Shown: positions 1 through 12,739 of the stretch, piece after piece
How positions within the stretch are numbered: position 1 is the first letter of the stretch
Layout: every line of letters starts with the position of its first letter
Source of the DNA: Campanula takesimana
Taxonomy: Eukaryota; Streptophyta; Magnoliopsida; Asterales; Campanulaceae
Assembly (NCBI GenBank): GCA_026119855.1
Contig: JAOWBW010000597.1
Location: forward strand, 558,001 to 622,000
Reading direction: 5' to 3'
DNA: 64,000 nt
Notes under the pieces: model-generated
Databases searched by the model: none
What the model saw: only the letters and a program-made list of their open reading frames with translations
Told to the model about the DNA's origin: nothing
Position numbers and translations under genes: made by a program

Positions 1-2
1 CT

Positions 3-467
3 AAACATCAAGGATCTAAGGGTAAAGGATAAGAACCAAAGAAGAAACTAGAGTTCCATTATGTCTACCCTAAGAAACAAACTTGCAAAGCTTTAAAAAT
101 GAAAGAAAAAGCCATAGAAGATCCTACCTCAGAGGAAGACTCTGGTAAGGTACCTGGACATGACCGTGCTTCCACCTCAAGTCACTGTCGAGTAGCCTTC
201 CGCGGCATGTCGACCGCAAACAAGGGAAAAGTGGTCAATTTCAAGAAATTGAACTTTGTTCAGGAGAGATCTTCCATACCAGTTAACGATGTTGTGCTCA
301 AGACCACAACGAAGTTTGTTAACCCTCAGTTGGGTGGCTTCCACCATTGTTCTGTGTGTGATGGTTATGGTCACAAGGCTGCTGAATGTCTTTTGAGATT
401 CACACCCAATCCCAGAAAGAGTAACCCTCCTTCTGTGAGGAAAGTGTGGGTTGTCAAAAGTTGCTAA
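3..467 (+). pseudogene. Element X (SIRE/Maximus-like copia): 3' part of gag with zinc knuckle
   Basis: The frame enters the window from the left and runs to a stop at 465-467, with an in-frame stop near base 36. The longest open piece starts at Met 99 (122 aa). A CCHC zinc knuckle (C-x2-C-x4-H-x4-C, reading HCSVCDGYGHKAAEC) lies around residues 83-97. It is followed by a basic tail ending in RKVWVVKS, typical of the end of gag in SIRE-type copia elements. The nucleocapsid would bind element RNA during particle assembly. The rest of X resumes at 9474 after element A. The start of gag, the primer-binding site and the 5' LTR lie outside the window. Not functional. Confidence 0.75.
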
Positions 468-495
468 CCCTTTGGACCCAAAAGAATAAAAAGGG

Positions 496-500
496 GACCT
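496..500. repeat. Target-site duplication of element A, left copy (GGACC)
   Basis: GGACC abuts the left LTR of element A and recurs at 9469-9473 right after its other LTR. This shows that A inserted into X by normal integration. Confidence 0.9.
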
Positions 501-1692
501 GTAGATACCCAGGGAGAGCCCACTACTTGGCTAGAGCGGTGAATTATCTTAGGATGTCTAACTGATTTTAGATTGTAGAGTCGCCACCTATGTTATTGAG
601 GAAACATAAGAAAAACCTAAAGAAATAGCCTATTTTAATATTATGAAACTAGAGATTCGGGAAGAGAAGGGTTCGGGGGTTAGGTGACGGAGTGGGAAGT
701 ACTTAAACACCCACTCCGCCCCGCTTACGTGGGTCTTGCTACTATTGGTGTTCTAATGCTAAAAGTCCTTCAATTTATTAATATAAATGTGCTAATAATT
801 ACAATGAAAAGAAAGGGGAAATTGCAAAGGGAAATAAAAGAGAATTGTTTTATTATATTAATTGCTAAAGATTACATGTAGAGAAGAAGAGTAATTTAAA
901 CTAGAGTTTAGGATGTAGGGAGATAACCTTAACTAACTTCAATATGTGAATTAGTCATATTGGTCATGTCCCATTTGATGGGGATTGCATACATTTAGAA
1001 GACATGTAAAATAGAAGAAGAAAGAATAAAGTACCTTTAGAAAAAGAAGAACTTCAAACTTTAACTTGGAGATGGAATTGTTGTAGAGAAATTGTTGTGT
1101 AGAAATTTGTGTAGAGTTTTGTTGCTAAAACTCTTGTTGGGAATATTTGTGTATAGTAAAAGTGTAGAGAAAGCTTAAGTCCTTTTCTAAGGTAGAAATG
1201 AGGGGTTTAAATAGGTAGAGAAATGAGGGAAATAAGCTTTTCTAACCAATAAGAAAATAAAGAAAATTAAATAATAAAAAGAAAATCAAATAATAATAAA
1301 AAGAAATATTTTGTTTTAAAGAAAAGGCTAGAATAATGGGATTGGGAGTTATGAAATAATGGGGGATGAACTTGGATGAAAAAAGAGGTTTTTGTGATCA
1401 AGAAAAAGGAGGGAAAAGACTGCAATCCGTAACTACCAAAATGGGAAGCGCGCGAGTCCGGCTTTAAGGGCGAGACGTGCGTGCAGCCCACAAACAGTGT
1501 CGGAGGCGCCCACGGGTGATAAATGACAGAATGATAGAATGACCCTAAGAGTTAACTCTGTTATGCAGTTTAGCCCAAAACTAACGGAATCAGTTAGGAA
1601 CTTAACCGAAGTAACAGAAATTAACAAAAATAAGTTAAATAAAAATACTATGTATGAAATCGGGGTGAGAGGTCCAAGGCGGGGTGTCTACA
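501..1692 (-). repeat. Element A 3' LTR
   Basis: This 1192-bp LTR starts TGTAGATACC and ends GGTGTCTACA on the plus strand. It is homologous over its length to 8319-9468, with scattered substitutions and small indels, clearly more diverged than the two LTRs of sister element E. It carries the GC-rich block near 1445-1515 seen in other LTRs of this window. Confidence 0.9.
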
Positions 1693-1701
1693 GAGCCCCT
1701 C
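1693..1701 (-). other. Element A polypurine-tract-like sequence
   Basis: GAGCCCCTC on the plus strand reads GAGGGGCTC in element orientation, directly before the 3' LTR. The same nine bases occur at this position in element E (35596-35604). Confidence 0.6.
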
Positions 1702-1900
1702 GGCGACGTGGATTGCAAAGCAAAACGCGTCGACGAAAGACAGACAACCGCCGAGGACATCGACAAAGAAAAATAAAGAAAAGAAAGCAAAGACTAATTG
1801 AAAGCAAGAATTTGAAATTGCGAGAGATAGGGGTGCGCTCCTTGTGTGAGAGGCTTTTGTAAATAGAGGAGGTGGCATGGTCCGTTTGTTAATATTTCAG

Positions 1901-2875
1901 CTGAATCCGTTAGTGAACCCGTTTGATGAATCCGTTAGTGAATCTATTGGATGAGTCCGTTAGTGAACCCTTGTTGACAAATCCGTTAGTGAATCCGCTT
2001 GATGAATCCGTTGGTTAATCCATGGAATGAGTCCGTTAGTGAACCCTTGCTGACGAATCCGTTAGTGAATCTGCTTGATGAATCTGTTAGTGAATCCATT
2101 GAATGATTCCGTTAGTGAACCCTTGTTGACGAATCCATTAGTGAACCTGTTGGATGAGTCCGTTGGTGAACCCTTGTTGACGAATCCGTTAGTGAATCCA
2201 TTTGATGAATCCGTTAGAAAATCTCTTGGATGAGTCCGTTGGTGAACCCTTGTTAATAAATCCGCTAGTGAATCCGTTAGTGAATCCCTTGGATGAGTCC
2301 GTTGGTGAACCCTTATTGACGAATCCATTAGTGAATCCGTTTGATGAATCCGTTAGTGAATCCCTTGGATAAGTCCGTTGGTGAACCCTTATTGACGAAT
2401 CCGTTGGTGAATCCATTTGATGAATCTGTTAGTGAATCCCTTGTATGAGTCCGTTGGTGAACCCTTATTGACGAATCCGATAGTGAATCCATTTGATGAG
2501 TCCATTTGTGAACCCGCTGGCTGAATCTGTTAGTGAATCCATTTGCTGAACCCGTTTGTGAGTCCCTTGGTCGAATCCGTTTGTGATTCCGATGGCTGAT
2601 TCCGTTTGTGAACCATTTGCTGAACCCGTTTGTGAGTCCATTTTGTCGAATCCGTTTGTGAATACGATGGCTGAGTCCGTTTGTGAACCCTTTGCTGAAT
2701 CCGTTTGTAAATCCATTGGTCGAATCCGTTTGTGAATCCGATGGCTGAGTCCATTTGTGAACCCTTTGCTGAATCCGTTTGTGAATCCATTGGTCGAATC
2801 CGTTTGTTAATCCTATGGCTGAGTCCGTTTGTGAACCCATTGCTGAATCCGTTTGTAAATCCATTAGTCGAATGC
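1901..2875. repeat. Element A 3'-UTR tandem repeat array, about 25-26 bp units
   Basis: About 38 degenerate units built on GAATCCGTTAGTGAA / GAATCCGTTTGTGAA. The spacing is 25-26 bp and pairs or triplets of units form higher-order variants. The array lies between the coding-free region and the 3' LTR. Several overlapping minus-strand open frames here, up to 178 aa, are by-products of the repeat (recurring RVHQRTH and DSLTDS) and not genes. Hypervariable tandem repeats at this place are known for Tat/Ogre elements. Confidence 0.9.
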
Positions 2876-5800
2876 TTGTACCTGTTATATGTATGCTTTT
2901 GCAAATATATGTGCTTGTGTGAGATGTGAAATAGAAATTGAGAGAAAATTGTGATTATGGTGTGATGTGATTTGGGAAGCAGAGATTGCTTGAGAGAGAT
3001 TTTTTAAGAATGGAGAAATTGTTTTTGTGTGCTGTGTGATTTGTAGAAAGCGTGAATGATGTTCATACCTTCAGTTACCATGGCCGCTTGATTTGGGATG
3101 TATTTCTGATGCCGTGTCTTTGATGAAGGATGTTGACACTTTTGATGAAGATGAGTCGCTTGTACTTTGATGGGGTGTTGGTGAGATGACATTCTGGATG
3201 ACGGGTTGGTCGTGCCAAAAGGCTGCCTACGTATCCCTTAAAGAGAATCAGACAAGCGTAGTTCAAGGATGATGGAGAACGCTGGGGAAGAAGCTAGGAG
3301 CAAATCAAAAATGAAACACATACTTTTACGCAAGTAAGGAGACAAAGAAAAAGAAAAAGAAAAATTTTTTGTCATTTTTTTTTAGTTCGTGGTTGAACCA
3401 TTTTAACCATTGTGTGTTTGTTAAGCCCACCCAAGATCAAGTCATGTTCAATCGAAGTCCGGATTTCCTTATTGAATTCTGTCGTTGTCGCCGTTGTGCC
3501 CAACTAAGATTGAGGTCTAGCCCCAAGAGATTTGCCGATTGTGGGGCTCCAATAGACTTTTGATGTCGAGATACCAAGGGGTTGCTGATTGTAAATCCCC
3601 TAGAATGCCTTTGATGCCAAACTTTGAGTGACTTGCGTAGCCCCAAGATAAATCAGCTTTTGGCCCATTTGAATAAATTGCCTTTTGTCGATGTGAGCAA
3701 GCCCCAAGCTTCAAGAGATTTCTAAGCCCCAAATGTCATGTACTTGTTGTTTGCGAGCTTCAAGACGGTGGAATGTGAAGGACTTTCGATGTAAAGCCCC
3801 AAATTATCTTGGAATCGACTCGGCATTGAGAGCGGATGCACCGTCAGGTAGAATTCTTGATAGAGATCTCCTTCTCACTCTTACTGGGGAGATGAATGGC
3901 CCTTTTGTGGTCGGTACCCAAATGGCGGAGGGCTTATGTCAAAAGATGCAGTAATGTCTTGTGGTGTCGTTGAGGTCGCAGATGATAATGTCTTGGTGTG
4001 ATAAGGTCCCCAAACGGGTATTCTTGCTTGAGTCTTCTTGAGTTGAACTAAAGACAGATCTTCGGATGCAACTAGTTCTTGAGGCGCAAGAGCCACACCT
4101 TTTGCTTTTGATCTTGGAGAAGGGGGTGCTGAATTGCAGAAACATTGGGATTGACCATGGTATTTCCCGCTATAACCCTGTTTTGATAGAGTTTAGCATA
4201 TTGAATCTTTTTCCTTTTCTCTAATACTTTCTTTATAACCTCATCGTAAGTCACAACATGAGAATCATCAAATTCATTCATAACATCGGAGCCCTCCTTT
4301 CAAACCAGAAGACCTTTGACGTGAAGTACTAGGAGACCCTTTAAGCTTGGACCACCCCCCACATTGCATTGCTCGAGTACCATTGCCCAAAGGATTGTCA
4401 ATTTCGAAGCCCCAATACTGCCTTTTGCTTGGATTACTGTAACATCGTAGCCCAGAATATTGTAGATTACGAAGCCCCAATATTGCCCTTTGCCGTAGCC
4501 CAAAAGACTGTAGATTGTGAAGCCCCCTGAGACCTTCAGTGCCAAACTAATTGAGGAAGCTTCCAATGTTGCATATGACTTTGCTAGGGCCATTGTTGGG
4601 AGGTGACGTGAATTGAATTTTTGCCGAGGGAGTCTTTCAAACTTGAGTCTAGCCCCTAGAATGCCATCACCGATTGTAAGTAGAGCAAGAAAGGCCTATC
4701 ATTGATTGGGGGAGCAGGCACGAGCACACATGACAAGAAGGCTTCTCGACATTCCTTTTGAGAGAATTTTAGGATAGTCTCACACATATTTCTTGAGCGT
4801 AGCCCCTAGGTCTCATTACCTGTCAAATGAAGCAAAATAAGCTCTCGTTCTTGAGTCACATAGCCCCTAGGGCATCATCATTTGTCAAGCAAAGCAAGAG
4901 ACTCATCCTCGTGCGAGGGAACAAACATAAGAGGACATGGAAAGAGCTACTCCATTCTCTGGAAGCCTTTTGACATACTGTAGGGGCACATGCTTGGAGA
5001 AGCTTGAAACCTGAGTCACACGTTGTTGCCATTTGCTACCCAAACCAATTGACTCACTGGGGACTATTTGTGCAACCTCGTACCCCATATCAATCATGAG
5101 CTCATTCTCGGATGGATCTTGGTTACCATGGGGCTTCTTTCACATGAACCCAAAAATGAACATTGTCGGAGAAAACTCTTACCAAACAACCTTTGATTGT
5201 GGCATGCCTTATCGAGCCCTTTGTAATTCCGGAGTTGACTCGGCGGGGAATTGACTTGCTGAGGAGAGTCAATGTAGAACTTGTCTTCTTTAGAGGCCGG
5301 GGATCTCCATTTCTCTCTCTCTTCTCTCTCTCACTCTCTCATCATTTTTTTTATGACGCACCCTGTTTTTTGCCTAGACCGCCCTTTCGGGTTTTCAATC
5401 TAGCGGACATCTCTTTTGCGTCTTCATTTTGACTCGATTAATGAGGAAGTGTGCATTGACTCTAGCTGAGGAGATAAGACATGTGATTTTGCGGTAGAGA
5501 CCTTTTGTCACTAATGATGAGTGACATTGACTTGACTAGGGAAGTGGTCCCTAGTATTAACTTCATGTATTTATATATTTTTTGAATGACTCACGAAGGC
5601 AAGTAAGTCATTAAGAGAGAAGAGAAAGAAAGCCCCAATTTGATTGCAAGAAATCGGGAACGTAGCTAAAAGAGAAGAAGCCCCTAGACTCGACAAGGAA
5701 CGTGAAAGTGATTCCAAATCTAAGAAAGTTGTTCAATCTTGAGGTGATTAATTCATTGGCAAATGACTCGTACAAAGATGTCTTGACAAGTTCGAGATGA

Positions 5801-6388
5801 AGGCCGATCACCATAACGCACTAGGGCTAAACATATCTTCTTTCTTGCATGAGACCGAACTCGCAGGTTGCCTACGTTCCTCCAGTGTAGATGCTCAGGT
5901 CACCGTAGTTCTTGTCCATTCGAGGAATTGTTGCTTCGTCGTGATTTTTGTTGATGTCGCTTCGTCCTTGGAAAATGATATTGATCTTGTTGTGAACTTT
6001 TTTGATTGAGGGGGATTTTTTTTTTTTTTTGTGCTCTAATTTTTGCCTAGGTTGTTTTGAATAGTCAACCTAGAGAGCTTTTTTTTTTTTTTTTTTTTTT
6101 CCCCTTGAAAACTTTTCTTGATCTTTCTCCATGCTTGTAGTTTTTGCTTCTTGTCTTCGTCATTGATGTTGTCGCCTTCGTCTCGATGTTTAGCCCCTAG
6201 GCGTTCAAGAGATGACCTTCATTCCAAAACTCGTTTAGACATCTTTTCATCATTTTGCCAAGAATTAAATTGAACAACTTGGAAGAGTGTATGAGGACAA
6301 GAACGACTTTTATTTGATGAGACCGACTCAAACTTTAACATTGATGAGAAGGAGAAGAAAACTTAATGCACACCTAAGAGGACTTTTG

Positions 6389-6419
<31 letters not shown>

Positions 6420-6519
6420 TCCTATTTCTAGGTAGAGAAAGAGAGACGGAGATTGTTGTCGTCGTCCCCCATGTCGTTGTAGTTCTCCTTGTGGCATGAT
6501 CTCTTTCTGAAGCCACATT
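2876..6519 (-). other. Element A long non-coding interior
   Basis: No protease, RT, RNase H or integrase motif is visible in any frame, only open frames below 100 aa. The stretch is homologous in order to 36256-40101 of element E. It contains short recurring modules around 'agccccaa' and 'gattgtgaagcccc' (about 3550-3800 and 4390-4530), CT-rich runs (5310-5345) and homopolymer T tracts at about 6012-6030, 6080-6100 and 6392-6417. This is the part expected to hold pol in an autonomous relative. Confidence 0.65.
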
Positions 6520-7077
6520 TCAAATCTGAGCCTCTTCCTTGATGAGTTGCTCTTCACCCAAGGTAAATTCACCATTTTCGATCAAATCTTGGATGATGTT
6601 TCGGAGAAGGAAGCATCCCTCGGCAGTGTGGCCGCTATGCTGATGATAGCCACAATATTTGTGATGGGCATGGTTGGCGTTGATCGTCTTGGGTTGGTAC
6701 CCTTGTAAAGACTTGATCTTTCCACTTGCTACCAAAGTTTTAAATGCTTCGGCTCGGGTCATTCCTAGGAGAGGAGTGAAAATTCGGTTGTTGGCGGCAC
6801 CTTTTTGACTTTTGAGGGACGGGCCACTTGAGCATGTTTTACCATTGACCTTTGCCTTGTTGTCGGTGAATTTTTGCAAACGGGCCTTGAGTTCGGAAAC
6901 CTCTTCTTTGCGAATTCTCCTCTCGAGATCAAAACGGGCTTGCCATAAATCGTCCTTGCGGCGGGCATCCTCGACAAGTCTATCCATTTGTTCCCCCATG
7001 TCTCTCATTATGTTGAAGAGCCTTTCGTTGGACACGGAAATGCACCCACCATTGTTGTTGTTGTCGTTGGAAGCCAT
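6520..7077 (-). CDS. Element A gag protein (intact, about 185 aa)
   Basis: The frame is open on the minus strand from 7122. Met at 7077 (MASNDNNNN) is preferred because the sister copy in element E has the same start context. The N-terminal half has a helical, charged segment (NIMRDMGEQMDRLVEDARRK and following). A C-x2-H-x4-H-x4-C knuckle (CGYHQHSGHTAEGC) lies near residues 139-152, followed by a conserved LIENGEF-type tail. This knuckle form is typical of gag in Tat/Athila-type gypsy elements. The protein would package element RNA. It stops shortly after the knuckle and no pol follows, so it is a stand-alone gag. Unlike the copy in E it has no frameshift or internal stop. Confidence 0.8.
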   Translation of the reverse strand: MASNDNNNNGGCISVSNERLFNIMRDMGEQMDRLVEDARRKDDLWQARFDLERRIRKEEVSELKARLQKFTDNKAKVNGKTCSSGPSLKSQKGAANNRIFTPLLGMTRAEAFKTLVASGKIKSLQGYQPKTINANHAHHKYCGYHQHSGHTAEGCFLLRNIIQDLIENGEFTLGEEQLIKEEAQI

Positions 7078-8300
7078 TGGACCTATTGAAAAAGCACGGT
7101 TGATCTTAGGATGGCCCCACAAACACTTTTTGAATAAAATAAATTAACCCACAAACAGGAAAAGACTCAACCACATAAGGAAAAATGATTTTTTTTTAGT
7201 ATTTACAAAAGTCGGAAGGACGTAGTCCTTTTTGGGGTTTCCAGAAAAAATAGTGGAATCGTCACACTAGTATATAGACCTTCTCGCGGTTCCATATACT
7301 CATCGGATTCCATCACGCTTGTGATACCTACATGTGACGGGATTAAACTAAATTAATGTCATAAAGCATACATGCTGGGACAGATTTTTATTTCGTCCAT
7401 AATAACCACTTGGGGACGGAGTTTTATTTCGTTTATAATAACCACTTGTTTCTCTTGAAACGGCATGTATGATTTGATGACATTAGTTTAGGGAAATCTC
7501 GACACACGAAAAACGACTTGGTCACGGAGTGTTAGAACCTAGACTAAGAAAGCGTTGGCTTGTGCTTGGCCAAAGAGAGGCTTAAGGTCAGCCCCGGCAT
7601 GTAGTCGTGAACTACGCCACGGGTTGAGGTTTACCGCTTCGAAAGAGTCAAGGTCGAGTGGAGCTTGAAACTCTCTAGGACGGGCCTCGACGGGTTTGGG
7701 GTTTTGGACTCGTGTGACTCGATAGTGAGCAATTCATAGGAATATGTGCATGTAGTGTGAGGTCAAGCCAAGTGACAAAATATTTTTTTTACTTTTTTTT
7801 AAAACAAAATAAAAGTAAATAAGCACATATTTACAACTTTTGAATCACCCGTGTGACCGATAAAATAAACAGAAAGTAAAATTATTCATGTGCAGGCCCG
7901 GTGCCCACACACTGTCAAAACTATTCTGTTTCTGTGCACTGTTCTGTTCTGGAAAATGGCCCAGATGCGCGCGCATTGGGATGCCTATGCGGGAGGCACG
8001 CGCATCAGAGAAATAGGGGCAGATGTGCCAGCTTTTGGGTGACAACCTGGAAATCAGTGGGTTCAAGGGATTGACTTGACCCTAAATGAAAACATTTTCC
8101 CTGCAGCAATTGTTAGCACAAAAACATGGAATTGAAGGACGAGATTAGAAGCGGGCGATTCTGGTGGTGAAGGTCGGAGGCGCGCACCTTAGGCCAAGAA
8201 GGCCAGAGGCGCACGCGTCCCACCTTTTTCCACCAGAATGCCCAGAATGCAGAAATAAGAACACCAAAAGCAGAAACGCAAGTTTAACCCACTAAGTTGT
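7078..8300 (-). other. Element A 5' leader
   Basis: This is the untranslated region between the primer-binding site and gag, read on the minus strand. It has no coding frame above 75 aa. GC-rich modules with GCGCGC cores lie at about 7955-8005 and 8180-8225. They echo the GC-rich block in the LTRs of this family. Confidence 0.6.
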
Positions 8301-8318
8301 CCCCAGCGGAGTCGCCAC
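8301..8318 (-). other. Element A primer-binding-site-like sequence
   Basis: In element orientation the 18 bases after the 5' LTR read GTGGCGACTCCGCTGGGG. The same sequence with one change is next to the 5' LTR of element E (41921-41938). This PBS type (TGGCGACTC...) is familiar from Tat/Ogre elements, where it is attributed to tRNA-Arg. The tRNA assignment is from memory. Confidence 0.7.
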
Positions 8319-9468
8319 TATAGATACCTCGGGAGAGCCCACTACTTTGCTACAGTGGTGAATTATCCTAGGATGTCTAACTGATTTTAGATTGTAGAGT
8401 CGCCACCTATGTTATTGAGGAAACATAAGAAAAATCTAAAGAAATAACTTATTTTAATATTACGAAACTAGAGATTCGGGAAGAGAAGGGTTTGGGGGTT
8501 AGGTGATGGAGTGGGAAGTACTTAAACACCCACTCCGCCCCGCTTACACGGGTCTTGCTACTATTGGTGTTCTAATGCTAAAAGTCCTTCAATTTATTAA
8601 TATAAAAGTGCTAATAATTACAATGAAAAGAAAGGGGAAATTGCAAAGGGAAATAAAAGAGAATTGTTTTATTATATTAATTGCTAAAGATTACATGTAG
8701 AGAAGAAGAATAATTTAAACAAGAGTTTAGGATGTAGGGAGATAACCTTAACTAACTTCAATATGTGAAGTAGTCATATTGGTCATGTCCCATTTGATGG
8801 GGATTGCATACATTAAGAAGACATGTAAAATAGAAGAAGAAAGAATAAAGTACCTTTAGAAAAAGAAGAACTTCAAACTTTAACTTGGAGATGGAGTTGT
8901 TGTAGAGAAATTGTTGTGTAGAAATTTGTGTGAGTTTTATTGCTAAAACTCTTGTTGGGAGAATTTGTGCATAGTTTAAGTCATTTTCTAAGGTAGAAAT
9001 GAGGGGTTTAAATAGGTTGAGAAATGAGGGAAATAAGCTTTTCTAACAAATAAGAAAATAAAGAAAATTAAATAATAAAAAGAAAATCAAATTATAATAA
9101 AACTATATATTTTGTTTTAAAGAAAAGGCTAGAATAATGGGATTGAGAGTTATGAAATAAGAGGGGATGAATTTGGATGAAAAAAGTGGTTTTTGTGATC
9201 AAGAAAAAGGAGGGAAAAGACTGCGCGCGAGTCCGGTTTTAAGGGAGAGACGCGCGCGCAGCCCACAAACAGTGCCGGAGGCACCCGCGGGTGATAAATG
9301 ACAGAATGACAGAATGACCCTAAGAGTTAACTCTGTTATGCAGTTTAGCCCAAAACTAACGGAATCAGTTAGGAACTTAACCGAAGTAATAGAAATTAAC
9401 AAAAATAAGTTAAATAAAAAATACTATGTATGCAATCGGGGTGAGAGGTCCAAGGCGGGGTGTCTACA
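8319..9468 (-). repeat. Element A 5' LTR
   Basis: This 1150-bp LTR starts TATAGATACC (the terminal TG has mutated to TA) and ends GGTGTCTACA. In element orientation a TATTTAAA promoter box lies near 9009-9016. A GC-rich block (about 9220-9295) lies upstream of it. The promoter role is inferred. Confidence 0.88.
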
Positions 9469-9473
9469 GGACC
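9469..9473. repeat. Target-site duplication of element A, right copy (GGACC)
   Basis: Matches 496-500 exactly. The interrupted X sequence resumes here. Confidence 0.9.
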
Positions 9474-12400
9474 TTGTTCTTAAATGTTTATTTTATAGGT
9501 CCTCTGCTTAATGGATGGATATTCCAAGGATAAGTCAAGTCTATGGTATCTCGATAGTGGCTGTTCAAGACACATGACCGGAGATATCAACTTATTGGAA
9601 GATGTCCGTGAAGCAAAAGGGCCATCAGTAACCTTTGGAGATAATAACAAAGGAAATACTGTTGGATATGGAGTCATCCGAAAAGGAAAAATCACCATCC
9701 AAGAAGTCTCTCTAGTTATTGGTGTACAACACAATTTACTCTCAATATCTCATTTCTGCGACAAAGGATTACAATGCCACTTCACTTCAAATTTCTGTCT
9801 CATCAAAGATGGAACATCCGGCGTCACGTTGTTCAAGGGGATTCATAAGAAAAATGTTTATGTTGTTGATTTCAATTCATCTTGCATTTCTTCTAATCTC
9901 TGTTTTGTAGCAAAGAATGTTAGCGAAAATAGTTGGCTGTGGCATAAAAGACTAAGTCACTTGAACTTCAAGTATCTCTCCAATATTGGTAGAGAAAATC
10001 TAGTTCGTGGTCTACCAAAAGTAGCTGATCACCACGATGAGAAGTGCACAGCATGTCAACTATGAAAACAACCAAAATCGTCTTTCTCCAGCAAGACGAC
10101 ACCTTCAACTTCAAGATGTTTCCAGCTACTACATATGGATTTGTTTGGACCTGTGTCTACCGTAAGTATTGGTGGAAATAAATATACCTAAGTTGTGGTA
10201 GATGATTATTCAAGATATACGTGGGTTGAAATGATGATCTCAAAGGATGATTTCTATGACATTTTGACCGCGCTCTTTAGACAGCTCCAAACACAAAAGG
10301 AAGATGACATCGTTAGTGTTCGATCCGACAATGGTACATAATTCAAGAACAATGGTGTAGCTCAGTACTGTGATGGCCATGGTATTGACCACAATTTTTC
10401 TGCTGCTGGAATTCCACAATAAAATGGTGTAGTGGAAAGGAAGAACAGAACGTTGATAGAGGCTGAAAAGACAATGATTGCTGAAGCAAAGCTACCTCAA
10501 TATTTTTGGGCTGAAGCCGTCAACACAACATGCTTCACTCAAAATAGATCCCTCATCAACAAGACCTACAACAAAACTCCTTATGAACTTTGGAGAGGAA
10601 GAACCCCCAACATAGCATACTTCAAGATATTCGGTTGCAAATGTTACATTCTCTACAACGGTAAAGAACATCGAGGTAAATTTGCTCCTAAGGCCGATGA
10701 AGGTATATTTATTGGGTATGCTAAACACTCAAAAGCTTTTCGTGTATTTAATAAAACCACTCTTAAGATAGTTGAATCTGTCCATGTTACTTTTGATGAA
10801 CATTTTCTCCTTGAGCCACATATGACTCCAAATGTTGCTGATGATTTTGTTGAGCTTAATGAGACAGGTACAACTCAACCACAAAATCAATCAACTCAAG
10901 GAAACCCATCTACCTCAACTGCACCTCCATCTACCTCAAATGAAGCACCAGAAGCTACCACATCTGCTGCTACCTCAAATGGAGTTGAAGTTGAAACACC
11001 CATAAACGTGGAAGAATCAATCCCTGAACTTACCTATGATTGGGATGGATCAAATGATGTACCACTAGAATATTTACAACCACCATTAACTCAACCAGAT
11101 GTACCTCAAGGAGTTCGTGAGGTCAGAGATCACCCAATTCAGAATATCATTGGTGATTTGCATTCTGGTGTTCGAATAAGACGATCAAACTATGATGCAC
11201 TTACCGTATTCATATCTCAAGTTAAACCCAAGAAAGTTGATGAAGCACTCCAAGACTCAAGTTGGGTTGTTGCAATGCAATAAGAGCTCAACCAATTTGA
11301 AAGATGTAAAGTTTGGACCTTAGTTCCAAGGCCACAAGATCAAGGAGTGATTGGTACAAAGTGGGTGTTCAGAAACAAGATGGATGAGAATGGAAGCATC
11401 ACAAGAAACAAAGCTAGGTTGGTTGCACAAGGATATAGACAAGAAGAAGGCATTGATTACGATGAAAATTTTCCCCCGTTGCAAGACTCGAAGCTATAAG
11501 GATATTTTAGCTTATGCCTCTTACAAAAGATTCAAGCTTTATCAAATGGATGTGAAGAGTGCATTCCTCAATGGTGATATTTAAGAAACAGTCTTTGTTG
11601 CTCAACCACCCGGATTTGAAGATCCCAAATTTCCAAATCATGTCTACAAACTCCGTAAAGCTTTATATGGACTCAAACAAGCTCCACGTGCATGGTATGA
11701 TACTCTATCTAAATTTCTCCTAGAGAAAGGATTCAAGCGTGGTAAGATCGACACAACTTTATTCATTGCTAAATATCATGATCATTCTTTACTTGTTCAA
11801 ATATATGTAGATGATATTATTTTTGGTTCCACTAATAAATTGTTGTGCAAGCGATTTGAGAAGCTAATGAAAAGAAAATTTGAGATGAGCATGATGGGAG
11901 AATTGACATTCTTCCTTGGGCTTCAAATTAAACAATGTGCTGAAGGTATCTTCCTCAATCAAGAAAAGTACACAAAGGATCTTATCAAGAAATTTGGACT
12001 TGAAAATGCAAAAGCATAAGACACTCCTATGGCTGCTGGTAACAAGTTAGACAAAGACTTGAAAGGTAAAAAGGTTGATAAAACCTTGTATCGAGGTATG
12101 ATTGCCTCTCTTCTTTACTTAACCGCTAGTAGGCCAGATATCATGTTTAGTGTTTGTGCACGTTATCAAGCTGATCCTAGAGAAGCACATCTTATTGCTG
12201 TTAAACGTATTATACGATATTTATCTGGGACTATTAACCTTGGACTTTGGTACTCCAAAGATTCGAATTTTGATCTTATAAGTTACTCAGATGCAGACTA
12301 TGCAGCATGTACAATCGACAGGAAAAGCACAAGTGGAACGTGTCATTTCCTTGGAAATCGACTAGTTTTATGGGCAAGCAAGGAACAAGCCTCTGTTTCT

Positions 12401-12739
12401 GTATCTACCACAGAAGCTGAATATATAGCTGCTGGAAGCTGCTGTTGCCAAGTGCTATGGATGAAACAACAATTGGTCGACTACGGAATCAAAAAATAAA
12501 ATTGTCCAATCTATTATGACAATACATCTACCATTGCTGTGTCCAACAATCCTGTCATGCATTCAAAGACCACACACATTGATATCAAATACCATTTTCT
12601 TAAGGATTATGTGGAAAAAGGTAACATCCATCTAGAGTATGTGAGTACTGTTGACCAAACTGCAGATATTCTCACCAAGGCTCTTGATTCAAAGAGATTT
12701 AGGTATCTTAGAGGAGAAATGGGTATGTTAGAACTTTAA
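9474..12739 (+). pseudogene. Element X (SIRE/Maximus-like copia) pol: protease, integrase, RT, RNase H, decayed
   Basis: Domains are in copia order. Protease has WYLDSGCSRHMTGD (9542-9583). GAG-pre-integrase has LWHKRLSHL. The integrase core has a DDYSRYTWVE region, then SDNGT and ERKNRTLIEA. Reverse transcriptase has TKWVFRNK, QMDVKSAFLNGD, YGLKQAPRAWYD and YVDDIIFGS. RNase H has YSDADYA and STTEAEYIAA. In-frame stops lie at 10063, 10189, 10339, 10420 and 11281. A frameshift lies near 11475, and further stops lie at 11582, 12017 and 12497, so no product is possible. The frame ends at TAA 12737-12739. This enzyme set would reverse-transcribe and integrate the element. Lineage is called from motif wording and from the extra ORF downstream. 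Confidence 0.9.

Larger units (their letters stand above)
501..9468 (-). mobile_element. Element A: non-autonomous gag-only Tat-like Ty3/gypsy retrotransposon
   Basis: The element is 8968 bp with two LTRs (501-1692 and 8319-9468) and 5-bp TSDs GGACC. It reads on the minus strand: gag is on the minus strand, a purine-rich tract (complement of 1693-1701) abuts the left LTR, and a primer-binding-site-like sequence (complement of 8301-8318) abuts the right LTR. Order in element direction: 5' LTR, PBS, about 1.2 kb leader, gag, about 3.6 kb without a recognisable pol domain, tandem repeats, 3' LTR. Protease, reverse transcriptase and integrase are absent, so mobility would need a helper. The organisation matches terminal-repeat retrotransposons with a GAG domain (TR-GAG). 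The Tat/Ogre affinity is inferred from the gag zinc knuckle, the PBS and the 3' tandem repeats. Confidence 0.85.

Noticed and set aside
2062..2904. Overlapping minus-strand open frames up to 178 aa with repeated RVHQRTH / DSLTDS peptides.
   Set aside because: They are an effect of a 25-26 bp tandem repeat whose units happen to lack stops. There is no start context, the frames overlap in all phases and there is no domain.
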